Origin: Aphodosoma sp051870875
GTDB taxonomy: Bacteria; Bacteroidota; Bacteroidia; Bacteroidales; Paludibacteraceae
Length of the DNA: 64,000 bases
Assembly (NCBI GenBank): GCA_051870875.1
Contig: JBJECG010000059.1
Location: forward strand, 17,222-81,221
Reading direction: 5' to 3'
Part shown: piece by piece, positions 35,610 through 44,570 of the stretch
How the letters are laid out: each line of letters opens with the position of its first letter
Numbering within the stretch: the first letter of the stretch is position 1
Notes under the pieces: model-generated
Told to the model about the DNA's origin: nothing
Databases searched by the model: none
The model's input: only the letters and a program-made list of their open reading frames with translations
Program-made: the position numbers and the translations under genes

Positions 35610-35680
35610 CAGTTTGTATACCGGCAGCATATGCGAATGTGTGCCAACGAGTAAACGTTTTATTGGGAATATATCCGATT

Positions 35681-36454
35681 ATGGGAAAGATCATAGCCAT
35701 TGCAAATCAAAAGGGAGGGGTGGGCAAGACCACTACCAGCATGAATCTTGCAGCTTCACTTGCCGTATTGGGCAGCAAGGTGCTTGTCATTGACGCCGAT
35801 CCCCAAGCCAATGCGTCTTCAGGCTTGGGCATTGATATCAAAGATTTGAAGACCACAGTATACGAATGCCTGATAGGTGAAGTGAAGGTGGAGCAGGCGA
35901 CGTTTGACACGGAAATAGAGAACCTGAAGTTGGTGCCGTCGCACATCAATCTTGTGGGAGCCGAAATAGAGATGCTCAATCTTCCAAACCGGGAGAAACG
36001 TATGCGCGACATGCTCGTCACGGCGCGTACCGTTTACGACTACATCATCATAGACTGCGCACCTTCGCTCGGACTTATACCTATCAATGCACTTACGGCT
36101 GCCGACTCTGTGATCATTCCGGTGCAGAGCGAATATTTTGCCCTTGAAGGCGTGGACAAACTGGTAAACACCATCAAGATCATCAAATCCGGACCCAATC
36201 CGGGACTGAAAATCGAAGGTTTCCTGCTTACAATGTTCGATGCCCGTCTCAGATATGCCAACCAGGTGGCCGAAGAGTTGAAAAAATTCTGCGGCGACCT
36301 CCTGTTCAGGACAGTCATCAGCCGCAATGTGAAGTTGTCAGAAGCAACGTCATTCGGCCAACCCGCCCTTCTATACGACCGTGAGTCGAAAGGCTCACAA
36401 AACTATATGGAACTCGCCCAGGAACTTCTGGAGCGCGATGCCAAAAACAAATAA
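35681..36454 (+). CDS. parA: Chromosome-partitioning ATPase ParA (Soj)
   Basis: A 257-residue deviant-Walker ATPase. The signature KGGVGKTT is at about 11-18, and DYIIIDCAPSLG and GEVKVEQA segments match chromosomal Soj/ParA. Together with ParB it moves newly replicated origins. ATG 35681 is chosen; the longer frame upstream is non-coding. Its partner parB follows after a 24-base gap. parA and parB here are of chromosomal, not plasmid, type. Confidence 0.95.
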   Translation: MGKIIAIANQKGGVGKTTTSMNLAASLAVLGSKVLVIDADPQANASSGLGIDIKDLKTTVYECLIGEVKVEQATFDTEIENLKLVPSHINLVGAEIEMLNLPNREKRMRDMLVTARTVYDYIIIDCAPSLGLIPINALTAADSVIIPVQSEYFALEGVDKLVNTIKIIKSGPNPGLKIEGFLLTMFDARLRYANQVAEELKKFCGDLLFRTVISRNVKLSEATSFGQPALLYDRESKGSQNYMELAQELLERDAKNK

Positions 36455-36478
36455 CCAACCGTCCATAACTTCCGAATC

Positions 36479-37375
36479 ATGAAAAAACAGGCTCTCGGGC
36501 GCGGACTTGGCGCCCTCATCGACATAGAACCGATGGCAGCCGTAGGCTCTACCATCTTCAGCGAAGTGGACATCAACCAGATTCATCCGAATCCCAACCA
36601 GCCGCGCACGGATTTCGATGAAGAGGCCATAGGGGAGCTCGCCGCATCCATTCGCACTAACGGCATCATATCTCCCATCACACTCCGCCGCATTGCCGAT
36701 GACAACTACCAGATTATAGCCGGCGAACGACGTTACCGTGCATCGAAGCTTGTGGGGCTGGACAAGATCCCGGCTTACATCCGCAATGTGGATGATGAGC
36801 AGGTACTCGAACTCGCACTCATCGAGAACATACAGCGTGAAGACCTCAACGCCATTGAAATAGCGTTGACTTACAACAATCTGCTGCAGTCCAACAACCT
36901 TACCCAGGATGCCTTGGCCGACCGTGTCGGCAAGAAACGGGCCACTATAACCAATTATCTCCGTCTGCTGAAACTTCCTGCCGAAATCCAGCTCGGGCTG
37001 AAAAACCATACCATTGACATGGGGCATGCCCGTGCCATTGCCGGACTTGAGGATCCGCAATTGCAGCTGCGCGCATACGAAAAGGCGGTGTCTGAAAAAG
37101 CTTCGGTCCGCCGGACCGAGGAGATTGTCCGTGCCGTTGCAGAAAATGAGAGTAACGGCTCAGACGACAGTATGGAAAACGGAGGTCTGCAGAAGACCAA
37201 CCCGTCATATCAGGCAGAAGAATACAAATCGCTTTGCGATGCTCTTGGCAACATCCTGGGTTCAAAAGTCAAATTGACATACAACGAAAAAGGCAGCGGA
37301 CGCATAACCATACCATTCTCTTCGGACGAGGACCTCTCGCGACTCATGTCGCTTTTCGACCAGATAAAACATTGA
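36479..37375 (+). CDS. parB: Chromosome-partitioning protein ParB (Spo0J)
   Basis: A 298-residue parS-binding CTPase. The N-terminus KQALGRGLGALI may contact ParA; the CTP-binding region has IIAGERRYRAS and ENIQREDLN (GERRxRA and ENxQRxxL boxes), then an HTH near residues 140-170 (ALADRVGKKRATITNYLR). A classic parS was not found in the window. The next gene (DUF5683) reads in the same frame straight on from the parB stop. Confidence 0.94.
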   Translation: MKKQALGRGLGALIDIEPMAAVGSTIFSEVDINQIHPNPNQPRTDFDEEAIGELAASIRTNGIISPITLRRIADDNYQIIAGERRYRASKLVGLDKIPAYIRNVDDEQVLELALIENIQREDLNAIEIALTYNNLLQSNNLTQDALADRVGKKRATITNYLRLLKLPAEIQLGLKNHTIDMGHARAIAGLEDPQLQLRAYEKAVSEKASVRRTEEIVRAVAENESNGSDDSMENGGLQKTNPSYQAEEYKSLCDALGNILGSKVKLTYNEKGSGRITIPFSSDEDLSRLMSLFDQIKH

Positions 37376-37480
37376 CAAATACATCCACTGCTGCCGTTTC
37401 ATGGTGTATATTTCACAAACAGTCGCATTTTTTATCACGTTCAGATCATCATACCGCACAGACTTTATATACGCTTCATT

Positions 37481-38209
37481 GTGATAAGCCTATTGTGCTT
37501 GTTACCGGTCACGGCAGGAGCATCTTTGCCGGATTCGCTCTCTGTAGCCGACACTGTTGTCCGTGATGCCGGAAGCCGGATGCCGCCCGAGACTGCAGGT
37601 GAAGCTCATTTTACGGCCGACACTGCAAATATTGTCTTGGACATAGATACCTCCATTGTGACGGGCGGAGACACGGTGACAGCACTCACCCGCGCCCAGC
37701 GGCGCGCACAACGGCAGTTGGCTAATGCCGGTTTTCGGCCAAATCCCGATAAAAGTTTGTGGTATGCGCTCGCTTTTCCCGGACTTGGACAGATATACAA
37801 CCGCAAATACTGGAAACTGCCCATAATATACGGTGGCGCACTTGGAGTGGTTTATGCGATCACATGGAACGGCAACAAATATTCCGACTACAAACGGGCT
37901 TATATAGATGTCACAGATTCCAACCCCAATACAAACTACCATCTGGAAGTAATCCCGACAGGCTATCCCGAAAGTTCGGCAGAAACGTATGTACGCAACA
38001 GGATGAATACCTACCGCAACTACCGCGACATATCCATCGTTGTAGGAGTGGCTCTGTATGCACTTACCATCATCGATGCCTATGTCGATGCCCAATTGGC
38101 AGATTTCGACGTTTCACCGGAACTGTCCATGAAATTGAGGCCTTGCCTCGAAACCCAGCCCGATTCGATGCAACCGGCTATCGGCTGTGCTCTCAGACTG
38201 GCGTTCTGA
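37481..38209 (+). CDS. DUF5683-domain envelope protein
   Basis: A 242-residue exported membrane-associated protein of the Bacteroidetes DUF5683 type. The central segment ALAFPGLGQIYNRKYWKLPI and the span GALGVVYAITWNGNKYSDYK mark the domain, with a second hydrophobic span (DISIVVGVALYALTIIDAY) near the end. The only canonical start in this frame is GTG 37481, which leaves a very short n-region; the frame stays open back to the parB stop, so a non-AUG start further up is possible. Function is unknown; family members often sit beside lytic transglycosylases, as here. Confidence 0.7.
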   Translation: MISLLCLLPVTAGASLPDSLSVADTVVRDAGSRMPPETAGEAHFTADTANIVLDIDTSIVTGGDTVTALTRAQRRAQRQLANAGFRPNPDKSLWYALAFPGLGQIYNRKYWKLPIIYGGALGVVYAITWNGNKYSDYKRAYIDVTDSNPNTNYHLEVIPTGYPESSAETYVRNRMNTYRNYRDISIVVGVALYALTIIDAYVDAQLADFDVSPELSMKLRPCLETQPDSMQPAIGCALRLAF

Positions 38210-38253
38210 AATTAAATCGCAAACAAAAACTGTTATTGAAATATCGTAGTAGT

Positions 38254-39519
38254 ATGAAAGTGTTGCTTTTGGCCGTGCTTTGTTCGGTTTCGTTGTCGGT
38301 GTCTGCCGTAGAGCCGACACACTCCGATACCATATCGGCTCTCGGATCCGACACCATGTCCATCACTCCCTCTGCGGTCATAGATGCCGATTTGGTTTAC
38401 ACCCACGATTTCATGCTTGATTCGCTGGTGCATGATTTCTTTATACAGAAAGCGTTCCGCCCGGATTGCAGCCTTATAGATACAGGCTCGTATGTATTTT
38501 ATCCCGACTCGGTGTATATCAGACGTCTGCAGTCCCTGCCCCATGTGATGGAAATGCCGTTCAATTCCATAGTAAAACAATATATCGAGATGTATGCCCG
38601 TCGTCAGAAACAGGTAGGTTTTATGCTCGGGTTGGGACGCACATACTATTTCCCGTTGTTTGAACAGATATTGGAACGCTACGGTCTGCCCCTCGAACTC
38701 TGCTATCTGCCCGTCATAGAGAGCGCACTCAATCCGCGTGCCACTTCGCCTGTAGGCGCTGCCGGACTCTGGCAGTTCATGGTTGCGACAGGACGTATAT
38801 ACGGTTTGGAAGTCAACAGTCTGGTAGACGAAAGACGCAATATCTCCAAGGCGACCGATGCCGCCGCCCGCTATCTTGCAGATCTGTACCGGCTGTATGA
38901 CGACTGGCTTCTGGTAATAGCAGCATACAACTGCGGACCGGGCAATGTGGCCAAAGCCATAAGGGCATCCGGAGGCAAACGCGGTTATTGGCAGATATAT
39001 CCGTACCTTCCGCGTGAAACCCGCGGATATGTACCTATCTTCATAGCTGCAAACTACATAATGAACTACTATAAGGAACACAATATCTGTCCGAGCGAGC
39101 CGGTACGGTACTTTTCCACCGATACCATAATGATTTCCGATCGTGTGCATCTGCAGCAGATATCCGACGTTACCGGCATCCCTCTCGATGAATTGCGGTT
39201 TCTCAACCCCCAGTACCGTCACGACATTGTCCCCGGCAACATCAAAGCCTACCCTTTGGTTCTGCCGCTTGACAACATCAACACTTATGCCGAATGCCGG
39301 GACTCCATATTGCGTTACAGGCCCGAGCTGGCAGAACGCAAAATAAAGGAAGATCCGGCCGGATACAGCGGTGACGTACGTTACCATAAAGTGCGGTCAG
39401 GTGATACCCTCGGCGGTATAGCCAGAAAATACAACTGTACGGTATCGCAATTGCAACGTTGGAACGGGCTGAAAGGTACAACCATAAGAATCGGACAAAG
39501 GCTCCGTATACACCGCTGA
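38254..39519 (+). CDS. mltD: Membrane-bound lytic transglycosylase (MltD-like)
   Basis: A 421-residue exported enzyme that cleaves peptidoglycan glycan strands. The signal peptide is MKVLLLAVLCSVSLSVSA. The SLT domain has the catalytic E156 (LPVIESALNPRA) and the GAAGLWQFM motif. At least one LysM domain is clear at the end (YHKVRSGDTLGGIARKY); an upstream 330-370 region (HLQQISDVTGIPLDEL) looks like a diverged second LysM. The ATG at 38254 is preferred over the longer frame. It follows the DUF5683 gene by 44 bases, so the two are likely one unit. Confidence 0.92.
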   Translation: MKVLLLAVLCSVSLSVSAVEPTHSDTISALGSDTMSITPSAVIDADLVYTHDFMLDSLVHDFFIQKAFRPDCSLIDTGSYVFYPDSVYIRRLQSLPHVMEMPFNSIVKQYIEMYARRQKQVGFMLGLGRTYYFPLFEQILERYGLPLELCYLPVIESALNPRATSPVGAAGLWQFMVATGRIYGLEVNSLVDERRNISKATDAAARYLADLYRLYDDWLLVIAAYNCGPGNVAKAIRASGGKRGYWQIYPYLPRETRGYVPIFIAANYIMNYYKEHNICPSEPVRYFSTDTIMISDRVHLQQISDVTGIPLDELRFLNPQYRHDIVPGNIKAYPLVLPLDNINTYAECRDSILRYRPELAERKIKEDPAGYSGDVRYHKVRSGDTLGGIARKYNCTVSQLQRWNGLKGTTIRIGQRLRIHR

Positions 39520-39536
39520 AAACTTAAACCGACAAA

Positions 39537-39890
39537 ATGGAGAAAACATATTACACCATATCGGAAGTGGCCGGAATGTTCCACCTAAACCAATCGACAT
39601 TGAGGTTCTGGGAAACACAGTTCCGCCAGCTCAGGCCGCATCGGTCAACAAAAGACACACGTCGTTACAATCAGTCCGACATCGACTTGATATCGACAAT
39701 AATATATCTTACCGACGAGTGCCACCTGACTCTTGACGGAGTGCGCCGCCGGCTGGATTCGAATTACGATGCCGACAGGAAACGGGCAAAGGCCATGGAA
39801 CGTCTGCGTTCCATACGGACAGAACTTATGGCCATACGGAGGGAGCTCAATGACCATGAAGCACTTGCTGCCGATACCATTGTCGATTGA
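39537..39890 (+). CDS. MerR-family transcriptional regulator
   Basis: A 117-residue regulator. The N-terminus YTISEVAGMFHLNQSTLRFWE with RPHRSTKDTRRYNQSDI is the classic MerR winged-helix block. Only a short helix tail follows, and the effector domain is absent, so the inducer cannot be guessed. It starts 17 bases after mltD and likely shares its transcript; target genes are unknown. Confidence 0.9.
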   Translation: MEKTYYTISEVAGMFHLNQSTLRFWETQFRQLRPHRSTKDTRRYNQSDIDLISTIIYLTDECHLTLDGVRRRLDSNYDADRKRAKAMERLRSIRTELMAIRRELNDHEALAADTIVD

Positions 39891-39949
39891 CAACAAACAG
39901 GACCGGTATGGTGTGGCAATAATTGTAATTCAACAACCATCAGTATATT

Positions 39950-41074
39950 ATGCGCAACTGCATTGTCCCTCTTTTCATTGTCCCCATGTTACTGCTTTCA
40001 TGCACGGACAAGGAGAATACAACATGTAAAACGGATACCTCATGCTGCAACAGGCAATCGCCGCGCAACGTGATATTTATGATAGGCGACGGTATGGGCG
40101 CAAACCAGGTGTATGCCGCCATGACAGTTGCCGGCGGCCATCTGGCTATGGAACGCTGCACTGCCTCGGCCTATGTCAAGACATATTCCGCCAACCGTTA
40201 TATAACAGATTCGGCGGCCGGAGGCACGGCTCTTGCCTGCGGCACGAAAACCGACAACGGCATGATCGGCATGACACCGGACAGTACGGCAGTATGTTCG
40301 CTGCTCGAACACTACCGCAATATTGGTTATGCTACGGGATTGGTGGTCACATGCCCCGTCACTCATGCGACTCCCGCCGCATTTTACGCCCATACATCTG
40401 ACCGCAAGGCCGGTGAGGAGATCGCCCGACAACTTTATGAAGCCGATGTGGATTTCTTCTGCGGAGGCGGCCGCCTGCATTTCGAGCAACGGAAAGATTC
40501 GCTATCCTATTCCGATTCATTGAGAGCAAAAGGATACAATATATTCTATTCGCTTGATTCATTACAGGCACCTGTACTTCTGCCTTGCGGCATACTTGCA
40601 GCCGATGGCGATTTACCCGGTGTCACAAGCCGAGGTGGCTATTTGCCTGAAGCTACCGATCTGGCAATAAAATCGCTTAAGGCCAAGGCCGGCCGGAACG
40701 GTTTTTTCCTTATGGTAGAAGGTTCGCAAATAGACTACCGCTGCCATGAAAACGACAGCATAGGCATGATATCGGAGATACTCGATTTCGACAACGCCGT
40801 AAAATGCGCGCTCGATTTTGCCGAAGCAGACGGCAATACCCTGGTGGTGGTTACTGCCGACCATGAAACCGGCGGTTTATATATAACCGGCGGTTCGTAT
40901 GCCGATGCAGCTGTCGGAATCGCATTCGGACAGACAGGAGCTGCCGGTACATCATCGGGGCATACCGGTACGTTCGTCCCTCTTTTTGCATTCGGTCCCG
41001 GATCTGACCAGTTTGCCGGAATACTGGAAAACACCGATATACCTGCAATTGTCATCAAGACAGAAAAACGATAA
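39950..41074 (+). CDS. phoA: Alkaline phosphatase (lipoprotein)
   Basis: A 374-residue alkaline phosphatase. Lipobox VPMLLLSC places C18 as the lipidation site, so the protein is anchored in a membrane and faces the periplasm or surface. The metal-site motif is FMIGDGMGANQVY, the nucleophile motif YITDSAAGGTALACGTKT (D87, S88), and VVVTADHETGGLY carries the second-metal Asp/His. Length is on the short side for PhoA but all metal and catalytic sets are visible. Convergence with the MerR gene is not seen; the genes run head to tail with a 59-base gap. Confidence 0.9.
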   Translation: MRNCIVPLFIVPMLLLSCTDKENTTCKTDTSCCNRQSPRNVIFMIGDGMGANQVYAAMTVAGGHLAMERCTASAYVKTYSANRYITDSAAGGTALACGTKTDNGMIGMTPDSTAVCSLLEHYRNIGYATGLVVTCPVTHATPAAFYAHTSDRKAGEEIARQLYEADVDFFCGGGRLHFEQRKDSLSYSDSLRAKGYNIFYSLDSLQAPVLLPCGILAADGDLPGVTSRGGYLPEATDLAIKSLKAKAGRNGFFLMVEGSQIDYRCHENDSIGMISEILDFDNAVKCALDFAEADGNTLVVVTADHETGGLYITGGSYADAAVGIAFGQTGAAGTSSGHTGTFVPLFAFGPGSDQFAGILENTDIPAIVIKTEKR

Positions 41075-41150
41075 CCGGCATTGCTTTTCGGTCTGCATTG
41101 ACCGACGGGTACTGCCATCTCATTTATATATTCAAAAATCTTATACGTCT

Positions 41151-42098
41151 ATGAAAAAGATTCTACTTCCTATTGCCGCCCTGTTGCTGGCGGCAAACGT
41201 AAATGTTAAAGCCGAATCGGAAGCCGTACTGAATATGCCCGACGGCGAGACAACGACAGAAACAGCACCTGCTCCGGCACCTGCTCCAAAATGGACCGTA
41301 AACGGTATTATTTCTCTCAATGCAGCTGCCACAGGCCTTGTAAACTGGGCCGCCGGCGGTAACAGCAATGTCAATGCCATAGCAGCTGCCAACGTGACCC
41401 TGCTTTACAAAGACGATTGTATTGCATGGGAAACCAATCTCGATACCGATTTCGGTATGTCGTGGCTGTCAGGCAGCAAATACCCCTGGCGCAAAACCAA
41501 CGACAAATTCAATTTCAGCACCAAGCTGGGCTGGGAATTTGCGAAGACCTGGTTCCTGACCGCTTCCGGTACCTTCAAAACACAATATGCCAACGGATAT
41601 GACTACAAGACAGTAGAAGGGGTGGAAAAGAAGATATACACATCAACATTCATGTCTCCGTCCTATACTGACCTTTCCCTCGGTATCGACTGGAAACCAA
41701 ACACGATATTCTCCGTCTACCTGGCTCCTGTAACAGGCCGTATCTCCACATCCACCGATTCGCTCCTGCGGGCTGACTATATAGCCCCGGTAGTCGACAA
41801 GACTTTCAAGGCCGAATTGGGTATTTCCCTTAAAGGGACCGTAAACTACACCCTAATAGAAAATCTGAAAATCCTTTCCACTCTTACCCTCTTCACTCCA
41901 TACAACAAAAGTTTCGGCAACATCGATGTCGACTGGGATTTTGCCATTTCATACCAATTCCTGAAAGTACTGAACGTTTCACTCGGCACCCAACTGAAAT
42001 ACTACGACTCGGTGCTTATTGCCGATAAAAACGGGCACAAGACACAGAGAGTACAGTTCAAATCGGTATTCGGTCTTGGTGTAGGTTACAGTTTCTGA
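41151..42098 (+). CDS. DUF3078-type outer-membrane beta-barrel protein
   Basis: A 315-residue exported protein: signal peptide MKKILLPIAALLLAANVNVKA, a Pro/Ala-rich linker (ETAPAPAPAPAPKW), then repeated amphipathic strands with final aromatic residue F, as in outer-membrane barrels of the Bacteroidetes DUF3078 family. The start at ATG 41151 is clear. Function within the family is unknown. A strong terminator follows the stop. Confidence 0.8.
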   Translation: MKKILLPIAALLLAANVNVKAESEAVLNMPDGETTTETAPAPAPAPKWTVNGIISLNAAATGLVNWAAGGNSNVNAIAAANVTLLYKDDCIAWETNLDTDFGMSWLSGSKYPWRKTNDKFNFSTKLGWEFAKTWFLTASGTFKTQYANGYDYKTVEGVEKKIYTSTFMSPSYTDLSLGIDWKPNTIFSVYLAPVTGRISTSTDSLLRADYIAPVVDKTFKAELGISLKGTVNYTLIENLKILSTLTLFTPYNKSFGNIDVDWDFAISYQFLKVLNVSLGTQLKYYDSVLIADKNGHKTQRVQFKSVFGLGVGYSF

Positions 42099-42119
42099 CT
42101 CCAGATCCGTCCATATATA

Positions 42120-42173
42120 GTATAACAATGCGGCTGATATTCAAAATAATGAATATCAGCCGCATTGTTATAC
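42120..42173. terminator. Perfect 24-bp hairpin terminator
   Basis: Arms 42120-42143 and 42150-42173 are complementary over 24 bp around AAATAA. It ends the DUF3078 transcript and, being between convergent genes, may also serve the HAD gene on the minus strand. Confidence 0.85.
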
Positions 42174-42186
42174 GTGTTAAGTACCT

Positions 42187-42828
42187 TCACCTGAAATACT
42201 CACATATATCGTCAGTCACCCATTGAGTTCGCAAACCGAGATGTCCGGCCGTGATGATATTCTGTTCGCCATCATCGAAAAACATGCACTCTTCAGGTTT
42301 CACTCCTTCAGACTCCAACAATGCAAGAAAAATATTCTCATCCGGCTTCGACATCTTCATCTCGTATGACAGGTAATAACGGTCGAAATAATCATCAGAA
42401 GTGTATCCGCCGCTCTCGAAATAACGCTTGCGGCAATCGGGAAAATGTATCTCGTTAGTATTGCTCAACATCACGATACGCAGTTTCTCCCCATATTCAT
42501 TATATACGCCGCGTTTCAGTCTTCGTATCAAATCCAGCCTATGTACCGGTATATCTTCAAGAAACATGGCAAATGCAGTATCAATCGCATCATCCGATAT
42601 ATGTTCCAGACCATACATCTTCCTGATACGGTCGTGAAACTCGCAAGCTCCGATCTGCCCGCTTTCCAACTGCAGGAATATACCGTCCTGAACGTAATTT
42701 GACAGTAATCTTCCTGCATCATATACTCCAAGCCGTTCAAATTCCCTTACCGAGCGGGCTCTGTTGAGATTTATCAACACCCCTCCAAAATCAAAAATCA
42801 GGACTTTCAGTCCGTTGTAATTAACCAT
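42187..42828 (-). CDS. HAD-superfamily hydrolase
   Basis: A 213-residue HAD hydrolase, probably subfamily IA. Motif I is FDFGGVL at residues 12-18 (the nucleophile Asp at 12), motif II is MLSNTNE, and the late EECMFFDDGEQN gives motif IV. A helical cap lies between motifs I and II. The substrate is not readable from sequence. Confidence 0.85.
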   Translation of the reverse strand: MVNYNGLKVLIFDFGGVLINLNRARSVREFERLGVYDAGRLLSNYVQDGIFLQLESGQIGACEFHDRIRKMYGLEHISDDAIDTAFAMFLEDIPVHRLDLIRRLKRGVYNEYGEKLRIVMLSNTNEIHFPDCRKRYFESGGYTSDDYFDRYYLSYEMKMSKPDENIFLALLESEGVKPEECMFFDDGEQNIITAGHLGLRTQWVTDDICEYFR

Positions 42829-42849
42829 ATATCATTTTTTGTTTTTCTT

Positions 42850-42880
42850 ATTGCCAATATAAAAAAAATTAGTACCTTTG
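42850..42880 (+). promoter_or_regulatory. Promoter for the CAT-anticodon tRNA
   Basis: ATTG at 42850-42853, spacer of 19, TACCTTTG at 42873-42880. The tRNA begins about 110 bases on, so a leader is trimmed. Confidence 0.6.
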
Positions 42881-42989
42881 CACCTGCAATCCGGGGTACA
42901 AAAGTACGAATAAGTCAGGATAAGACAAAATGAATTCATCCGTTTTCCTGCCGTTTTAGAGTATCTTGTACAAGACGGGCAATTGCAAC

Positions 42990-43064
42990 GGTCTCATAGC
43001 TCAGTTGGTTAGTAGCACCTGACTCATAATCAGGGGGTCCTAGGTTCAAGCCCTAGTGGGACCA
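42990..43064 (+). tRNA. tRNA with CAT anticodon (Met elongator or Ile2)
   Basis: A cloverleaf folds: acceptor GGTCTCA/TGGGACC, anticodon stem CCTGA/TCAGG around CTCATAA (anticodon CAT), T-stem CTAGG/CCTAG with loop TTCAAGC. No CCA is encoded. The D-arm reads GCTC...GTAGC: relative to common relatives (GAGC) it has one extra T, giving a bulged or three-pair D-stem. Met elongator and lysidine-modified Ile2 tRNAs both carry CAT, so the identity is left open. Confidence 0.9.
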
Positions 43065-43070
43065 CAAATT

Positions 43071-43113
43071 GAAAGGCGATATGTCGGAATGATGACATTT
43101 CGCCTTTCGTTTT
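43071..43113 (+). terminator. Terminator after the CAT tRNA
   Basis: Arms 43071-43085 and 43094-43108 form a 15-bp stem with one mismatch, followed by GTTTT. Confidence 0.75.
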
Positions 43114-43173
43114 ATTAAGTATATCAATATGATACAGGGCAACGGACAAATCACAGCCGCTACCGTTCATAGT

Positions 43174-43632
43174 CTACAGTCTTTCTATGGCTGCCCATAT
43201 CAATTCCGGCTCAAAGCCACGTTGCATGGCAAATGCAAACAACTTTGAGCGACGGCGGTAAGTGTCCGGTTCACTCAATGTCCGGTTCTTTTCATCCAGA
43301 ACAGTTGCAAGTATTTCAAGATACTTGCCGTCATCTATCACTTCCAAGGCTTCACCAATGATTTGTTTGTCTATGCCTTTCGATGATAACATCATGGCTA
43401 TCTTTTTCCGTCCCCAACGGTTGAAGCGGAACTTGTCCAATGCGTATGCCCTGGCAAAACGGCCGTTGTCCACATACCGTTCGTTGCGGAGATAGTCCAT
43501 TATCGGCTGTATATCGTCACCAGCCACACCCCATGTATGGAACTTGTCAATCACATCACTTTCCGATTTTTCGCCCTTGGCGCAATAGGCGGTTGCTTTT
43601 GCCAACGCCTCTTTGTATGTCAGTTGCTTCAT
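43174..43632 (-). CDS. recX: Regulatory protein RecX
   Basis: A 152-residue helical-repeat protein of the RecX family, a modulator of RecA. The motif FARAYALDKFRFNRWGRKKIAM and a helical repeat at either side match; length is standard. recA itself is not in the window. It follows prmC on the same strand by 23 bases. Confidence 0.9.
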   Translation of the reverse strand: MKQLTYKEALAKATAYCAKGEKSESDVIDKFHTWGVAGDDIQPIMDYLRNERYVDNGRFARAYALDKFRFNRWGRKKIAMMLSSKGIDKQIIGEALEVIDDGKYLEILATVLDEKNRTLSEPDTYRRRSKLFAFAMQRGFEPELIWAAIERL

Positions 43633-43655
43633 ATTTTTTAATGCCGATAAATATG

Positions 43656-44552
43656 TCAGCTTGCCTCACTGGCTTTTATAATACGGGGATTGGAGTTGAT
43701 ATCCTGAAAGAGTGTCACCTGCCGAAAGCCCAGCGTCCGCAGCAATCTGCATATTTCCTGTCCGAACCTTTGGTTGATTTCAAAATACAGGCATCCGCCG
43801 TCGGTGAGATGGGATAAAGCATACCTGCCTATCGTCCGATAAAACAATAACGGATCACTGTCATCTACAAACAATGCTCTGTGCGGTTCAAAAGCAAGCA
43901 CATTAGCCTCCATACCGGACTGCTCGCTTTTACAGACATACGGAGGATTGCTGACTATGACGTCAAATTTTCCTGACACTTCTTCCGGCAGCCGGTCAGG
44001 CTGTCCGGATACAGTCCATTCCAACACATCGGAACACACAAAACTCACACCGGCATGGAGTTTTCCTGCATTTGTCCGCGCCAGGTCTATCGTCTCGCCT
44101 GCAATATCCACAGCCACCACCCTTCCGGCCGACAGTTCTTTGGCAAGCGATATGGCTATACAACCGCTGCCTGTGCCTATATCAAGTACAGCCATGCCGC
44201 GTTTGCCTTTGAAGTCGCTGACTATACGATGTACAAGTTCTTCGGTTTCCGGACGAGGTATCAGAGCCCTCCGGTCAACCTCGAAACGTCTGCCGTAAAA
44301 ATCGGCATATCCGATCACATACTGTACCGGTTCGCCATCCAACAGCCTTTTGACCGCCGCTTCAACAGCCGCCGACTGCACGTCCGGCAGATGCATTTCC
44401 GGCTGTACCACCAATTGCGGCAGCGTCAGTCCTGTAATGCTGCAAAGCAGCATTTGTGCCATAGTCTTAGCTTCCGACGGTGTATAGAGTACCTCCAACT
44501 GTTCCGTTACGATACGCAACACGGGCTGATCATATATCTGCCTCCTACACAT
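43656..44552 (-). CDS. prmC: Peptide chain release factor N5-glutamine methyltransferase
   Basis: A 298-residue SAM-dependent methyltransferase that modifies the GGQ glutamine of release factors. The SAM motif VLDIGTGSGCIAISLAKEL and the substrate-binding VSNPPYVCKSE (NPPY) are present, with an N-terminal helical domain. A rhomboid gene starts 18 bases downstream of nothing on this strand; upstream is the rhomboid stop at 44571. Confidence 0.93.
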   Translation of the reverse strand: MCRRQIYDQPVLRIVTEQLEVLYTPSEAKTMAQMLLCSITGLTLPQLVVQPEMHLPDVQSAAVEAAVKRLLDGEPVQYVIGYADFYGRRFEVDRRALIPRPETEELVHRIVSDFKGKRGMAVLDIGTGSGCIAISLAKELSAGRVVAVDIAGETIDLARTNAGKLHAGVSFVCSDVLEWTVSGQPDRLPEEVSGKFDVIVSNPPYVCKSEQSGMEANVLAFEPHRALFVDDSDPLLFYRTIGRYALSHLTDGGCLYFEINQRFGQEICRLLRTLGFRQVTLFQDINSNPRIIKASEAS

Positions 44553-44570
44553 AACACTGATTCAACGGTA

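Larger units (their letters stand above)
35339..35680. other. Divergent gap between glycan operon and parA
   Basis: About 340 bases. The minus-strand glycan-operon box (35466-35473) leaves a leader near 120 bases; the plus-strand parA box is at 35602-35609. A small open frame at 35548-35793 on the plus strand overlaps parA in another frame and is not a gene. Confidence 0.5.

Noticed and set aside
38233..39387. A 384-residue minus-strand frame
   Set aside because: Antisense of mltD.
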